Notes under the pieces: generated by a model
The model's database searches: none
What the model was told of the DNA's origin: nothing
Seen by the model: only the letters and a program-made list of their open reading frames with translations
Translations under genes and position numbers: made by a program
Origin: Paenibacillus hemerocallicola
GTDB taxonomy: Bacteria > Bacillota > Bacilli > Paenibacillales > NBRC-103111
NCBI RefSeq assembly: GCF_006265175.1
Contig: NZ_VDCQ01000016.1
Coordinates: 1-64,000 of the forward strand
Length of the DNA: 64,000 bases
Direction: 5' to 3'
Shown here: positions 9,210 to 19,458 of the stretch, one piece after another
Position numbering within the stretch: the stretch's first letter is position 1
How the letters are laid out: every line of letters begins with the position of its first letter

Positions 9210-12200
9210 TTGCAACGTCGCCGAAACAACAATAAACGCGCCGCCGTAGCCGTCGTGCTGGCCGCTTCGGTCTTGCTCGGCTCGGGCATCGTCGCTCCGG
9301 ATGCGGGGAAAGCGGTTCACGCGGCCAATGCGACAACGACGCAAGCCCCGGCCGCATCTTCGACTTCATCCTCGTCGTCGGGCGCGCCGCTCATGTCCGC
9401 CGGTTTGTCCACGAATTTCGAGCCGTTTTTCACCCAGACGCTCGCGGAATGGACGAAGAAAAACTATGCCAACGCCACCAGCACTTACCGGATAACCGGT
9501 GCCGATTTTTCCTCGCAATCCCACCAGCTGGCCCAAGCCGGATCCTACCAAGGAAAAGACCGCGTCCTGCTCTGGAAGAGCGACCGCGAAAACTGGGTCG
9601 AGTACAAGGTCCGCGTGGACAAGGAAGGTTTGTATCAATTCAATTTGCAATATTACCCTTATAGCGCTACGCAGGAGTCTCAATTGAACCGCAGGCCGGT
9701 CATGCTGGCGGTCACGATCGACGGCAACTATCCGTTCCGCGAGGCGAGAGCGGTTCCTTTCCGCAGGCTGTTCAAGGATGATTTGCCGGTCAAGCGGGAC
9801 GAGAAGGGCGACGATATCCGCCCGAGGTCGCTCGGCGTAGAGCGCTGGATCGACGAGCCTTTCCGCGATTCCGCGAACGCCTACAACGATCCTCTGAAAT
9901 GGTACTTGTCCGCAGGCGAGCATACGATCCGGCTGTCCGGCAGCGAAGCGATCGCGATCAGTCAGATCACTCTTTCCCCGCCCGAGACGTATGTCGATTA
10001 CAAAACGTACGCCTCGAAGCTTCCGTCCGGTCAAGCGGCATCCGCCAAAACGATCTCGATCCAGGCCGAGGAGATGACGACCAAAAACGACGCCGCCATC
10101 CAGATGGCTGTCGACAAGGACGCTTTATCGATGCCGGAGGCGGGCAAGCACGAGACGTTCAATACGGTGGGCGGTACGCGCTGGCAGACCGGAGGACAAA
10201 CGATCACGTGGTCGTTCAACGTCCCGGAGAGCGGCCGTTACCAAATATCGATGAGGTCGAAGCAAAATACGATTTCGAACATGTCCAGCTTCCGGACGAT
10301 TGCGATCGACGGCAAAGTTCCGTTCCAGGAGCTGACCGCATACCAATTTCATTACGATCCGAATTGGAAAGGCGTCACATTATCGGATGCGGAAGCGAAG
10401 CCGTACGAGTTTTATTTCGAGAAGGGCGATCACACGTTGACGATGACGGCTACGACAGGTCCTTTCCAGCCGATCATCATCGAATCGGAAGTGGCGACCA
10501 GCCAATTGCGCGAGCTGACAGCCGAATTGAAGGCGCTCACCGGCAACGTGGTCGACAAAAACCGGACATGGAAAATTACCGAGGATTTCCCGGAGCTGCC
10601 GAAACGGCTCGAGACGATCCGCGATCAAATGAAAGTAATGGCCGACGATATGCTGAAGGCGAACGGAATTCGCGAGAATGTCGCGCAGATTCTTCTGAAC
10701 GCGGTAAAGGATATCGAGAGCTACCTCCGATATCCGAACGAAATTCCATATTATATGGACGATATCTCGAGCTTGCAGACGAAAATCGGTGCGATTCGCG
10801 AAACGCTGATCAAAGCTCCGCTGCTGCTTGATCAGATTCATATCGTTCCGGTCGGTACGAACCCTCCGAAGATGGAGGCGAATTTTCTCCAAAAAACAAA
10901 AACCGGTATTTTAAACTTTTTCCGATCCTTTAGCAAAAAGGAAGACTTGACCGATTTGGAGGAAGGTTCCCTCAACGTTTGGGTCAATCGCGGTCGCGAC
11001 TGGGTCAACCTGCTGCAGGAGCTATCGAACGAGATGTTTACGCCGCAGACAGGCATCAAGGTTAAAGTCAGCCTGCTGCCGGACGAAAACTTGCTCATCT
11101 ATGCTAACGCAGCCGGCATATCCCCGGATATCGCGCTGGGGCAGCCTCAAGACAAATCGATCGACTTCGCTATGCGGAACGCGCTTTACGATTTAAGCAA
11201 ATTCCCGGATTTCAAGCAAGTCTCCGACCAGTTCGCTCCGGGTGCTCTGTTGCCTTTCTACTACAATAAGGGCTATTACGCGCTTCCGGAACAGCAGTCG
11301 TTCAAAGTGCTATTTTACCGCAAAGACATTTTGGAGCGGCTTAACCTGAAAATTCCGGATACATGGGATGACGTATACAATATGCTGCCTACCTTGCAGC
11401 AGAACGGTTACAATTTCTATGTGCCGCCGACCGATTTTATTACGTTCGTATACCAGAATCGGGCTGAATTTTTCACCAAGGACGGAATGAGCACGGCTCT
11501 GAATTCGCCTGAATCGTTCCAAGGGTTCAAGCAATGGACCGATTTGTTCAACATTTACGATTTGGACAAAGGAAATCCGAACTTTTACGAGCATTTCCGC
11601 AGAGGCAACATGCCGATCGGGGTAGCCGATTACAACACGTACGTCACGATGTCTGCAGCGGCACCGGAGTTGACCGGCTGGTGGGGAATCGCGCCGCTGC
11701 CGGGCATTAAAAATTCGAGCGGCGTCGTCGAGCGCTGGTCGTCGGGCGGACAAACGACAGGATTTATTTACGAAAGCTCGGAGAAGAAAGATGCGGCATG
11801 GCAGTTCCTGAAATGGCTCGTATCCGCAGACGTGCAGGCGCGCTACGGCAACGATCTCGAATCGTTCAACGGCATCACGTTCCGCTGGAATACGGCCAAT
11901 ATCGAAGCGTTCACCAAACTGCCGTGGCCGAGGGACGATATGAAGGTTATTTTGGAACAGTGGAAATGGTACAAAGAAATGCCAAACCCGCCGGGCGCCT
12001 ACTTCGTTGGACGTGAATTGAACAATGCATGGAATCGTACGGTCGTTGACGGTATGAATTACCGAGAATCGCTCGAGGAAGCGATCGTCAACATCGACCG
12101 GGAGATGGTGCGCAAGGAGCAGGAGTTCGGCTTCGTAGCACCGGACGGAACCGTGCTGCATACGCTTGATTTGCCTCAAGTGACGAAGCCGTGGGAAGGA

Positions 12201-12224
12201 GTTGACCGATTTGTCCCGAAGTAA
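9210..12224 (+). CDS. Giant carbohydrate-binding-module/solute-binding fusion protein
   Basis: Secreted sugar-capture protein, 1004 residues against roughly 420-550 for normal relatives. TTG start with AAAGGAGG 8 bases upstream. A basic n-region (RRRNNNKR) and hydrophobic segment form a signal peptide; there is no lipobox Cys. Two beta-sandwich, CBM-like modules follow (about 90-265 and 285-435), then a helical spacer (about 440-560) and a family 1 solute-binding domain (about 570-985, including FYRKDILERL and the late FLKWLVSADVQARYG). It is the only binding protein in this cluster. The modules probably tether it to a polymer or to released glycan. Confidence 0.85.
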   Translation: MQRRRNNNKRAAVAVVLAASVLLGSGIVAPDAGKAVHAANATTTQAPAASSTSSSSSGAPLMSAGLSTNFEPFFTQTLAEWTKKNYANATSTYRITGADFSSQSHQLAQAGSYQGKDRVLLWKSDRENWVEYKVRVDKEGLYQFNLQYYPYSATQESQLNRRPVMLAVTIDGNYPFREARAVPFRRLFKDDLPVKRDEKGDDIRPRSLGVERWIDEPFRDSANAYNDPLKWYLSAGEHTIRLSGSEAIAISQITLSPPETYVDYKTYASKLPSGQAASAKTISIQAEEMTTKNDAAIQMAVDKDALSMPEAGKHETFNTVGGTRWQTGGQTITWSFNVPESGRYQISMRSKQNTISNMSSFRTIAIDGKVPFQELTAYQFHYDPNWKGVTLSDAEAKPYEFYFEKGDHTLTMTATTGPFQPIIIESEVATSQLRELTAELKALTGNVVDKNRTWKITEDFPELPKRLETIRDQMKVMADDMLKANGIRENVAQILLNAVKDIESYLRYPNEIPYYMDDISSLQTKIGAIRETLIKAPLLLDQIHIVPVGTNPPKMEANFLQKTKTGILNFFRSFSKKEDLTDLEEGSLNVWVNRGRDWVNLLQELSNEMFTPQTGIKVKVSLLPDENLLIYANAAGISPDIALGQPQDKSIDFAMRNALYDLSKFPDFKQVSDQFAPGALLPFYYNKGYYALPEQQSFKVLFYRKDILERLNLKIPDTWDDVYNMLPTLQQNGYNFYVPPTDFITFVYQNRAEFFTKDGMSTALNSPESFQGFKQWTDLFNIYDLDKGNPNFYEHFRRGNMPIGVADYNTYVTMSAAAPELTGWWGIAPLPGIKNSSGVVERWSSGGQTTGFIYESSEKKDAAWQFLKWLVSADVQARYGNDLESFNGITFRWNTANIEAFTKLPWPRDDMKVILEQWKWYKEMPNPPGAYFVGRELNNAWNRTVVDGMNYRESLEEAIVNIDREMVRKEQEFGFVAPDGTVLHTLDLPQVTKPWEGVDRFVPK

Positions 12225-13188
12225 TGCCGGAATCGCTGTAACAGCCAATGAAAACCGTAAACCAGGAATCGGCGCTCGCATGAACACCTTTTGGAAACTG
12301 GTCTGGTCGTACCGACTGTCTTATCTGTTCATCGCACCTTTCGTCATCTGCTTTACGCTGTTCATTTTCATTCCCGTTCTGCTGGCCGCTCTGCTCAGCT
12401 TTACGTACTTCAATGCATTGGAGCCGTACCGCTTCGTAGGCTGGCAAAACTATTTATATCTGATGTCGCAAGATTTGATCTTCCTGAAAAACGCCTTGCC
12501 GAACACGATCAAATTCGCTCTGGCCGTCGGACCGGGTGGATATATCGCTTCGTTTATATTGGCTTGGCTCATTGCACAGCTGCCGAATTACTCACGGACG
12601 CTGTACGCGCTAGTTTTTTACAGCCCTTCGCTTGCGGCGGGCGCAGCCATGACAGTTATATGGCTGCCCCTTCTCTCGGGGGACCGGATCGGTCACTTGA
12701 ACAACTTCCTGCTCAATCTCGGCGTGATCGAGAAGCCGGTACTGTGGGTTACCGATCCCAAGCTGCTTATGGGTTCGATGATCACGCTCACATTATGGTC
12801 GAGTATGGGCGTCGGCTTCTTGGCCCAGCTTGCCGGCGTACTCGGCGTCAATAGGGAATTGTACGAAGCGGGACGGATCGACGGCATCAAGAGCCGCCTG
12901 CAGGAAATTTGGTACATCACGATTCCGTCGATGAAACCGCAAATGTTGTTCAGCGCCGTCATGGCGATCGTGGGAGCGTTCAAGGCGGGGGAAATCGGGC
13001 AGTCCTTGTCCGGCCAATTCCCGACTCCCCAGTATTCGGGGCACGTCTTGATGAGCCATATTCAAGACTACGGGGATGTCCGGTTCGAGATGGGTTACGC
13101 TTCGGCCATATCGGTATTCCTGCTTGTCATGATGTTCATGGCCAACAAATTCAGTCATAAGCTTTTCGGATCGCGGGGTGACGAATAA
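12211..13188 (+). CDS. Sugar ABC transporter permease (LplB/UgpA type)
   Basis: Inner-membrane channel half, about 325 residues with six predicted TM segments. The EAA-like cytoplasmic loop is ELYEAGRIDGIKSRLQEI. An ORF begins with TTG at 12202 directly on the Shine-Dalgarno; the TTG at 12211 has GGAAGGAG at 9 bases and is preferred. The start lies inside the 3' end of the binding-protein gene (14 bp overlap), so the two are coupled. It pairs with the next gene. Confidence 0.9.
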   Translation: MSRSNAGIAVTANENRKPGIGARMNTFWKLVWSYRLSYLFIAPFVICFTLFIFIPVLLAALLSFTYFNALEPYRFVGWQNYLYLMSQDLIFLKNALPNTIKFALAVGPGGYIASFILAWLIAQLPNYSRTLYALVFYSPSLAAGAAMTVIWLPLLSGDRIGHLNNFLLNLGVIEKPVLWVTDPKLLMGSMITLTLWSSMGVGFLAQLAGVLGVNRELYEAGRIDGIKSRLQEIWYITIPSMKPQMLFSAVMAIVGAFKAGEIGQSLSGQFPTPQYSGHVLMSHIQDYGDVRFEMGYASAISVFLLVMMFMANKFSHKLFGSRGDE

Positions 13189-14105
13189 TGGCAAGTACCG
13201 CCGCCACGAGTCGGTTTTCGCGCATGTTATCGTCTGTCGGGCTGCGCAGAAACAGGCTGAACAAAATAGACGGCTTTCAGAAAGTGCTTTATGTGCTGCT
13301 TACGCTAATCGGCTTGTTCATGGTAGTACCGATCGTATTTCTATTCACGAATGCGCTCAAGCCGGTGCAGGAATTGTTTATTTTTCCTCCGCGCATTTAC
13401 GTAGAGGATCCGACGTTGCAAAACTTCAAGGATTTGTTTTTGCTGACGGCCAACTCGGTCGTACCGGCAACCCGATATTTGTTCAACAGTATCGTCGTCA
13501 CGACGCTTACGGTTGTCGGGGTCGTCATGGTAAGCGCCTTGTGCGCCTACCCGCTCGCCAAGCACAAGTTTCCCGGACGCGACCTGCTGTTCGCGACACT
13601 TTTGCTGTCGCTTATGTTCGCTGCCGAGACGGTCAATATTCCTCGCTATTTGGTCGTATCGAATCTTGGCATCATGAATACGTATTTGGGCCATATATTG
13701 CCGCATTTGGCGGCTCCGGTCAGCGTGTTCCTGATGAGGCAGTTCGTGGACCAGGGCGTTCCGAACGAGCTGCTGGAAGCGGCCAAGGTGGATGGCGCCC
13801 GCGAGCTTACCGTCTTCTTCCGGATCGTAATTCCGCTCATTATGCCGGCCGTTGCGACAGTCGCCATCTTGACGTTCCAGAGCGCATGGACCGATCTTAC
13901 GACTTCCAGATTGTTTATGCAGGATGAGTCGATGAAGACGTTCCCGTTCTTCATGAATACATTCGTTACCGGCGGAGCTACGGGTATCGCGAGACAAGGC
14001 GTAATGGCTGCTTCAGGGCTAGTGCTGTTCCTGCCGAACTTGCTGTTCTTCCTGTTCTTCCAACGCAAAGTTATCGCCACGATGGCGCATTCGGGTATCA
14101 AATAA
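13188..14105 (+). CDS. Carbohydrate ABC transporter permease (UgpE/AraQ type)
   Basis: Second channel half, 305 residues, six predicted TM segments, EAA loop ELLEAAKVDGARELTVFF. The ATG shares one base with the upstream TAA (TAATG). It completes the first permease pair of the cluster with the ATPase at 8068 and the fusion binding protein at 9210. Confidence 0.9.
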   Translation: MASTAATSRFSRMLSSVGLRRNRLNKIDGFQKVLYVLLTLIGLFMVVPIVFLFTNALKPVQELFIFPPRIYVEDPTLQNFKDLFLLTANSVVPATRYLFNSIVVTTLTVVGVVMVSALCAYPLAKHKFPGRDLLFATLLLSLMFAAETVNIPRYLVVSNLGIMNTYLGHILPHLAAPVSVFLMRQFVDQGVPNELLEAAKVDGARELTVFFRIVIPLIMPAVATVAILTFQSAWTDLTTSRLFMQDESMKTFPFFMNTFVTGGATGIARQGVMAASGLVLFLPNLLFFLFFQRKVIATMAHSGIK

Positions 14106-14132
14106 GGACTAGACAGATTGGGAGGTCTGACC

Positions 14133-16268
14133 ATGAAATCGAGAAAAACCGGGCGGATCCTGCTGCTGCTCGTCCTGATGATGGCCGCAGTGGCATCCAT
14201 GCCGCTGTCCGCATTCGCGGAAGTGCCTTACTGGACGAACTCGAAAGAGAAGCAGGGACGCCTCATATGGACGCAGCCGGCTTATACGCCCGAAGGGATA
14301 TTCGGCAAAGAGCTGACGATTCCGAACAAAGACAAGCCGGGAGAAACAAGCCCGTCGCCGCTGCAAAATCCGAAAGATTTGTTTATCGACAAAAACGACC
14401 ATATTTACGTAGCCGATACCGGCAACAACCGGATCGTCCAGTTCGACCAGAACGGAACGTTCGTCCGCTACATCACGACGGAAGGCGGAGGAAAGCCGTT
14501 CAATAAGCCGGAGGGCGTATTCGTCACCGACGATCTGGATATCTACGTAGCCGACACGGGCAACAAGCGGGTCGTTCGTCTGGACAAAGACGGCAAATAT
14601 ATCCGGCAGTTTGAAAAACCGAATTCGAGGTACATTCCGGAGGCGTTCAAATACGATCCGACGAGACTCGTCGTCGACAAGCGGGGCTTTCTGTACATCG
14701 CCGTACTCGGCGGCTATCAAGGGCTTCTCCAGCTTGATCCGGACGGCAACTTCCAGAGCTTCTACGGCGCGAACAAAACGATTTTCTCGCCGCTCGACGC
14801 GATGAAGCGGATGTTGTATACGAAGGAAATGTACGCCAATGAAATCAGCAAGCTTCCCGGGGCGATCAGCAGCGTCGCCGTCGACAACGACGGTTTCATG
14901 TACACGACGACGGCCGGTCAAGGGATCAAAAGCGAGCAGATCAAGAAGCTCAGCATCAAAGGCTTGAACATGCTGGAAAGCATGACATTCGGCGAAATAC
15001 GGCGGTTCGATGTCCGGTTCGCCACAGGCGGACAAGTAACGCCGCAATTGATCGATTTGACGATCGACTCGAATGGCAACGTTACCGCTATCGACTCTTC
15101 TTACAAATATATTAACCAGTACGACGCCAACGGCAATCTGCTGTTCTTCTGGGCAGGCCCGTCATCGGCCAACACGACGCAGCTCGGCCTGATGAAAAAT
15201 CCGGTCGCCGTCGATGCGAACTCCCGCAACGACTTGTACTTGCTGGACGGTCAAGAGGGCGTTATCCAGCTGTTCCGATTGTCCGAATTCGGAGCCAAGG
15301 TAAACGAGGCGAACAAGCTGACGCTGCAAGGACGTTACGAGGAAAGCGAGAAGCATTGGCGCGAAGTGCTGCGCTTGAACGAAAACTTCTCGCCGGCGAT
15401 TCTCGGTTTGGCGAAAGCGGCCTACAAGCAAGGCAATTATCAAGAGGCGCTGGAGCTGTTCAAGCGTGGCGACGATCATAAAGGGTATTCGGATGCTTTC
15501 TGGCAAATTCGTCTGCAATGGTTCCAAAGCCATTTCTCGCTGCTTGCTTCCATCGTCGTCATCGCCGCTATTCTGTACGCAGTCGTCGAGAAAACGACTC
15601 GCAAGACGAAGTGGCGGAAAGCTTGGCGCAACCGAGTACGGTCCAAGAAAGAATTCATCACGCAATTCAAGCACATGTTCTATTTGCTGAAGCATCCGAT
15701 CGACGGCTTCTCGGCGCTCCGCTACGAGCAAAAGGGCGGTTACCTGAGCGCCATCATCCTGCTGATCGGAGCCTACGCGGCGATCGTCATCATGAGATTG
15801 TTTACGAGCTTCTCGTTCAACATGGTAGAAATTCGCAGAGTCAATATTATCGCGATTTTGCTGCAATTCCTGCTGATCTGGCTCGGCTGGGTCATCTCCA
15901 ACTACTTGGTCAGCTCGATCTATCGCGGGGAAGGCCGCTTCAAGGACGTATTCGTCGGCAGCGCCTATGCGCTGATCCCGGTTATTCTAATCGGAATTCC
16001 GCTGGCGATTATTTCCAACGTGATGACCACATCCGAATTGGCGATATACGATTTCCTCGAGAATGTATTGTATATTTGGACCGCGGCGATGATATTCTGG
16101 AAAATCCAGTCGCTCCAAAACTACTCGGTCGGCGAAACGATCGTCAATATTATTCTCACGCTCGTAGCCTTCATGACGCTTGCCATTCTGGCGCTCGTCG
16201 TACTGGGCTTGAGCAGTGATTTGAAAGACTTCATTTACGAGGTGTATCAGGAGGTGAGATTGCGATGA
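14133..16268 (+). CDS. NHL beta-propeller - TPR - Yip1-domain membrane protein
   Basis: Multi-domain membrane protein, about 711 residues. The ATG at 14133 has GGAGGT 7 bases upstream; an in-frame TTG at 14118 overlaps that site and is discounted. After a signal sequence ending near SAFAEV come NHL-type propeller repeats (about 65-370; VADTGNNRIVQFD and VADTGNKRVVRLD are textbook blades), a TPR-like helical stretch (about 385-445), one TM segment (about 465-485), a basic cytoplasmic linker and a Yip1-type domain of about five TM helices (about 540-700). The propeller should face outside. Role unknown; the position between permease genes suggests a sensor or scaffold for substrate uptake. Confidence 0.8.
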   Translation: MKSRKTGRILLLLVLMMAAVASMPLSAFAEVPYWTNSKEKQGRLIWTQPAYTPEGIFGKELTIPNKDKPGETSPSPLQNPKDLFIDKNDHIYVADTGNNRIVQFDQNGTFVRYITTEGGGKPFNKPEGVFVTDDLDIYVADTGNKRVVRLDKDGKYIRQFEKPNSRYIPEAFKYDPTRLVVDKRGFLYIAVLGGYQGLLQLDPDGNFQSFYGANKTIFSPLDAMKRMLYTKEMYANEISKLPGAISSVAVDNDGFMYTTTAGQGIKSEQIKKLSIKGLNMLESMTFGEIRRFDVRFATGGQVTPQLIDLTIDSNGNVTAIDSSYKYINQYDANGNLLFFWAGPSSANTTQLGLMKNPVAVDANSRNDLYLLDGQEGVIQLFRLSEFGAKVNEANKLTLQGRYEESEKHWREVLRLNENFSPAILGLAKAAYKQGNYQEALELFKRGDDHKGYSDAFWQIRLQWFQSHFSLLASIVVIAAILYAVVEKTTRKTKWRKAWRNRVRSKKEFITQFKHMFYLLKHPIDGFSALRYEQKGGYLSAIILLIGAYAAIVIMRLFTSFSFNMVEIRRVNIIAILLQFLLIWLGWVISNYLVSSIYRGEGRFKDVFVGSAYALIPVILIGIPLAIISNVMTTSELAIYDFLENVLYIWTAAMIFWKIQSLQNYSVGETIVNIILTLVAFMTLAILALVVLGLSSDLKDFIYEVYQEVRLR

Positions 16269-18529
16269 AGCTGCTCAAGCGAGTACCGATCAAATATTGG
16301 ATATGGGCTGCTTTAATCATTGCTCTGCTCCTGTATGTCACGCTTCGACTCGATATAAGCACGCTCGACCGGGGGGCAGCCACCGCGGTCGCCCAGGCGA
16401 ACGTGGGAGCCGTGAAGGTCGAGAAAGGGCTGGCCGAACTGCCGAACGAAGCCGACTTCAAGACGGTCGCCCAATCGGGAGAGCTCGAGCTGAAGCTGGA
16501 TGCCAAGACGGGCCACTTCAATGTGCTGGATAAACGCAACGGCAACATTTGGCGGTCGTATCCCGATCCGGAAAGATGGTCGAAGGAAACCCAGGAAGGG
16601 ATCTGGAGAACGCATCTTCGCTCCCCCGTCATGCTGCGCTATATCGACCTGACGGGGAAAGTAACGCAGCCGAAGGAAACGAATTTGCTCGAGGAGCAAG
16701 GCAAAATCATCGACGTCGCTTCGATCGACGGAGGCTTCAAGCTTACGTTCGATATGCCGTCGAAGCAGTTTACGATTCCGATCGAGGTCAAAGTCGAGAA
16801 AGATTCGATCGTAACGAGAATTATCGATTCCGGTATTAAGGAAGGCTCCTTGAGCCTGATCTGGATTCGTTTGTACCCGTTCCTCGGTGCGGACCATTCA
16901 TACGGTCAAGAAGGCTACTTGTTCATTCCGGACGGTTCCGGCGCGTTGATTCCATACAGGGAACACAACACGAACGTCAACCGGATTTATCAGGAGCCGG
17001 TCTACGGAACGGACGTATCGTTCAAAGCAAACGACGATCCGCAGTCGCGCAATCCGATCATGATGCCGGTATTCGGCGCCAAATCTGGCGACAAAGGCTT
17101 CCTGACGATTATCGAGGACGGAGCCGAGATGACCGATGTCGTCGCTTCGCCGTCGGGCGTATTCAGCGGCTACAACTGGATAACGGCCCAGCAAAATTAC
17201 CGTTCGACTTACAAGCAAGTAACGAATGAGCAGAAAAACCGCTTCTTCATCACTTACAACAAAAAAGAACGGTTCACGGGTGACCGCTCCGTTCGTTACG
17301 TTATGCTCGACAAGCCGAAAGCGAACTATGTGGGCATGGGCGAGCGTTACCGTCAATATTTGATGGATGCGCATAAGATGCAGCCGTTGAAGCCGAAGAA
17401 CAGCACCAAGTTGCCGATGTCGGTCAGCCTCGTAGGAGCGGAGCGCGAGAACGGGTTGATTACGGACCGCTACTTGAAGGCGACGACGACCGCGGACGCA
17501 ATGAAAATCGTACAGCGTCTATACGGTCTCGGCGTCGACAATATGACCGTCAACTATATGGGCTGGGCAAAAGGCGGCTATAGCGACTACGGGGCCCCAT
17601 TGCCGGTAGACAGCCGACTCGGCGGCGACAAAGGGATGAAGCAATTCATCGACTTCGCCCATACGCTCGACATTCCGGTCTATCTGGACACGAACTACAT
17701 GTTCAACAACACCAATGCCGGAAGCTACAACAAACGGCAAAACGGCCTGCGCGACTTGGGCGGTACGGTGCTCAAAAGTATTGTCAGTCTCGGTCATATC
17801 GAAAAAGTGCTGACCAAAGACATTTCTTATTACAACGAGTTGGGCGCTGACGGAATTACGCTCGGCACGGTCGGCTTCAGCCCGGTCGAAGGCCTGGGAC
17901 GCTCCGTCAACAGCGACTACAACACGAATTATCCGCTTAGCCGCGAGGAAAGCCGGAAAAAGCAGCAAGAGCTGCTGCAAAAAGTGAAGGACGCCGATCT
18001 CGACATCCGGGGCAATCGTTCAAGCATTTTCGCCGTTCCGTATATGAGCACGGTAGAGTCGCTGATCGACGATTATTCGTATGACTCGTTCTCGGAAACC
18101 TCGATTCCGTTTATCCAGATCGCTCTTCACGGACTCGTGAATTACACGTCCTCGTTCATTAACGAGCGCGACGAATACCAGAAGCAATTTTTGCGCGACT
18201 TGGAATACGGCTCGGCCCCTTCGTTCGTCTTCATCTACGAGAATGCCGAAGATTTCAAGAATGCCAACGAGCTTCACCTGTACAGCCCGGACTTCCGCAG
18301 CTGGGAGACGCAGGCGGTACAAGAGTACCAGCGCTTGAACGAAGCGCTCGGCGACGTCCAGAACAAATTTATCGTAAACCACCGTCAGCTGGCGCCTGAA
18401 GTGAAGGAAACGACTTACCAAGGCGGCAAACGCATTATCGTCAACTATGGCCCAACAACGTATTCGAGCGGCGGCATAACCGTGAAGCCGTTGGATTACT
18501 TGATCGTGAAAGGAGGAACGGCACCATGA
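16265..18529 (+). CDS. DUF5696-family membrane-anchored protein, TIM-barrel-like
   Basis: 754 residues, ATG overlapping the previous stop by 4 bp. An N-terminal TM helix (about 10-28) without an obvious cleavage site suggests membrane anchoring with an outside domain. A beta-rich N-terminal half (about 60-330) is followed by a region with glycoside-hydrolase barrel character (DNMTVNYMGWAKGGYSDYG, IPVYLDTNYMFNN, LGADGITLGTVGF). I recognise the overall sequence as the DUF5696 type found next to sugar ABC genes in Paenibacillus. Catalytic residues cannot be assigned from sequence alone. It probably trims or binds the imported glycan. Confidence 0.7.
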   Translation: MKLLKRVPIKYWIWAALIIALLLYVTLRLDISTLDRGAATAVAQANVGAVKVEKGLAELPNEADFKTVAQSGELELKLDAKTGHFNVLDKRNGNIWRSYPDPERWSKETQEGIWRTHLRSPVMLRYIDLTGKVTQPKETNLLEEQGKIIDVASIDGGFKLTFDMPSKQFTIPIEVKVEKDSIVTRIIDSGIKEGSLSLIWIRLYPFLGADHSYGQEGYLFIPDGSGALIPYREHNTNVNRIYQEPVYGTDVSFKANDDPQSRNPIMMPVFGAKSGDKGFLTIIEDGAEMTDVVASPSGVFSGYNWITAQQNYRSTYKQVTNEQKNRFFITYNKKERFTGDRSVRYVMLDKPKANYVGMGERYRQYLMDAHKMQPLKPKNSTKLPMSVSLVGAERENGLITDRYLKATTTADAMKIVQRLYGLGVDNMTVNYMGWAKGGYSDYGAPLPVDSRLGGDKGMKQFIDFAHTLDIPVYLDTNYMFNNTNAGSYNKRQNGLRDLGGTVLKSIVSLGHIEKVLTKDISYYNELGADGITLGTVGFSPVEGLGRSVNSDYNTNYPLSREESRKKQQELLQKVKDADLDIRGNRSSIFAVPYMSTVESLIDDYSYDSFSETSIPFIQIALHGLVNYTSSFINERDEYQKQFLRDLEYGSAPSFVFIYENAEDFKNANELHLYSPDFRSWETQAVQEYQRLNEALGDVQNKFIVNHRQLAPEVKETTYQGGKRIIVNYGPTTYSSGGITVKPLDYLIVKGGTAP

Positions 18530-19398
18530 CGACTAAAAAAAGCAAGCTTTCGGGTCAAACGATCCGAAAGCTGGAAGGCTCGCTGTTCATAGCCCCGTGG
18601 GCCATCGGATTTTTCGCGTTCATGGCGTTCCCGCTCGGTTATTCGCTCTACATGAGCTTCCATCAAGTGCGGATATTGGGTACCGGTATCGAGATTACGG
18701 CGGTCGGCTTGAAGCATTACAAGTACATTTTGCTCGAAAACGGCGCGATTTTGTACAACTCGCTGTTTCCTTTCCTGCGACAGTCGGTCATCATGATTCC
18801 GATTATATTAATATTCTCGCTGCTGGTCGCGATTATGCTCAATCAGAAGTTTCCCGGACGCGCATTGTTCCGCTCGATCTTCTTCCTGCCCGTTATTTTC
18901 ACTACCGGGCAGGTTGTGCGGGAATTTATGACACAGGGCGAAGGCGATCTCGGCTTTATCGCGCGGTATAACATCACATCGCTAATATCCCAAAACCTGA
19001 CCTCATCGTGGGCAGGCCCGATCGTTACCGTTATGGGCTCGTTCGTTCTGATTTTATGGTATTCCGGGGTGCAGATTTTGATTTTCTTGGCGGGACGCCA
19101 AACGATCGGCAGTTCGGTTTACGAGGCTGCGAGAATCGACGGCGCGACTCCGTGGGAAGTGTTTTGGAAAATTACGCTCCCGGGTATGACGCCATTTATT
19201 TTGCTTAACCTGATATACACGACGGTCGATTTGTTCACGTTCCCGACGAACCCGATATTGTCCCAGGTAAACAGCAGCAACTACGGACAGTCAAGCGCGC
19301 TTGCGTGGATCTATTTTGTCATCATCCTTGTATTCCTCGGGATCACGTTGTGGGTTTTCCAGAGAGTGCAGAAGGCATCTGGCTTGGGTGCCCGCTAA
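18526..19398 (+). CDS. Sugar ABC transporter permease, second pair (UgpA/LacF type)
   Basis: 290 residues, six predicted TM segments, EAA loop SVYEAARIDGATPWEVFW. The ATG overlaps the DUF5696 stop by 4 bp, with GGAGG ahead. It forms the second permease pair with the gene at 19459; no dedicated binding protein lies beside this pair in the window. Confidence 0.9.
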   Translation: MTTKKSKLSGQTIRKLEGSLFIAPWAIGFFAFMAFPLGYSLYMSFHQVRILGTGIEITAVGLKHYKYILLENGAILYNSLFPFLRQSVIMIPIILIFSLLVAIMLNQKFPGRALFRSIFFLPVIFTTGQVVREFMTQGEGDLGFIARYNITSLISQNLTSSWAGPIVTVMGSFVLILWYSGVQILIFLAGRQTIGSSVYEAARIDGATPWEVFWKITLPGMTPFILLNLIYTTVDLFTFPTNPILSQVNSSNYGQSSALAWIYFVIILVFLGITLWVFQRVQKASGLGAR

Positions 19399-19458
19399 AT
19401 TCATCGGTCGCTTCCCAGAGTCTAGTTGCGGAAGGCATAATGTTAAGGAGGATAACTT

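Noticed and set aside
7999-9369. 456-codon minus-strand ORF opposite the MsmX-like gene
   Set aside because: Antisense shadow; the plus frame has all ABC ATPase motifs.
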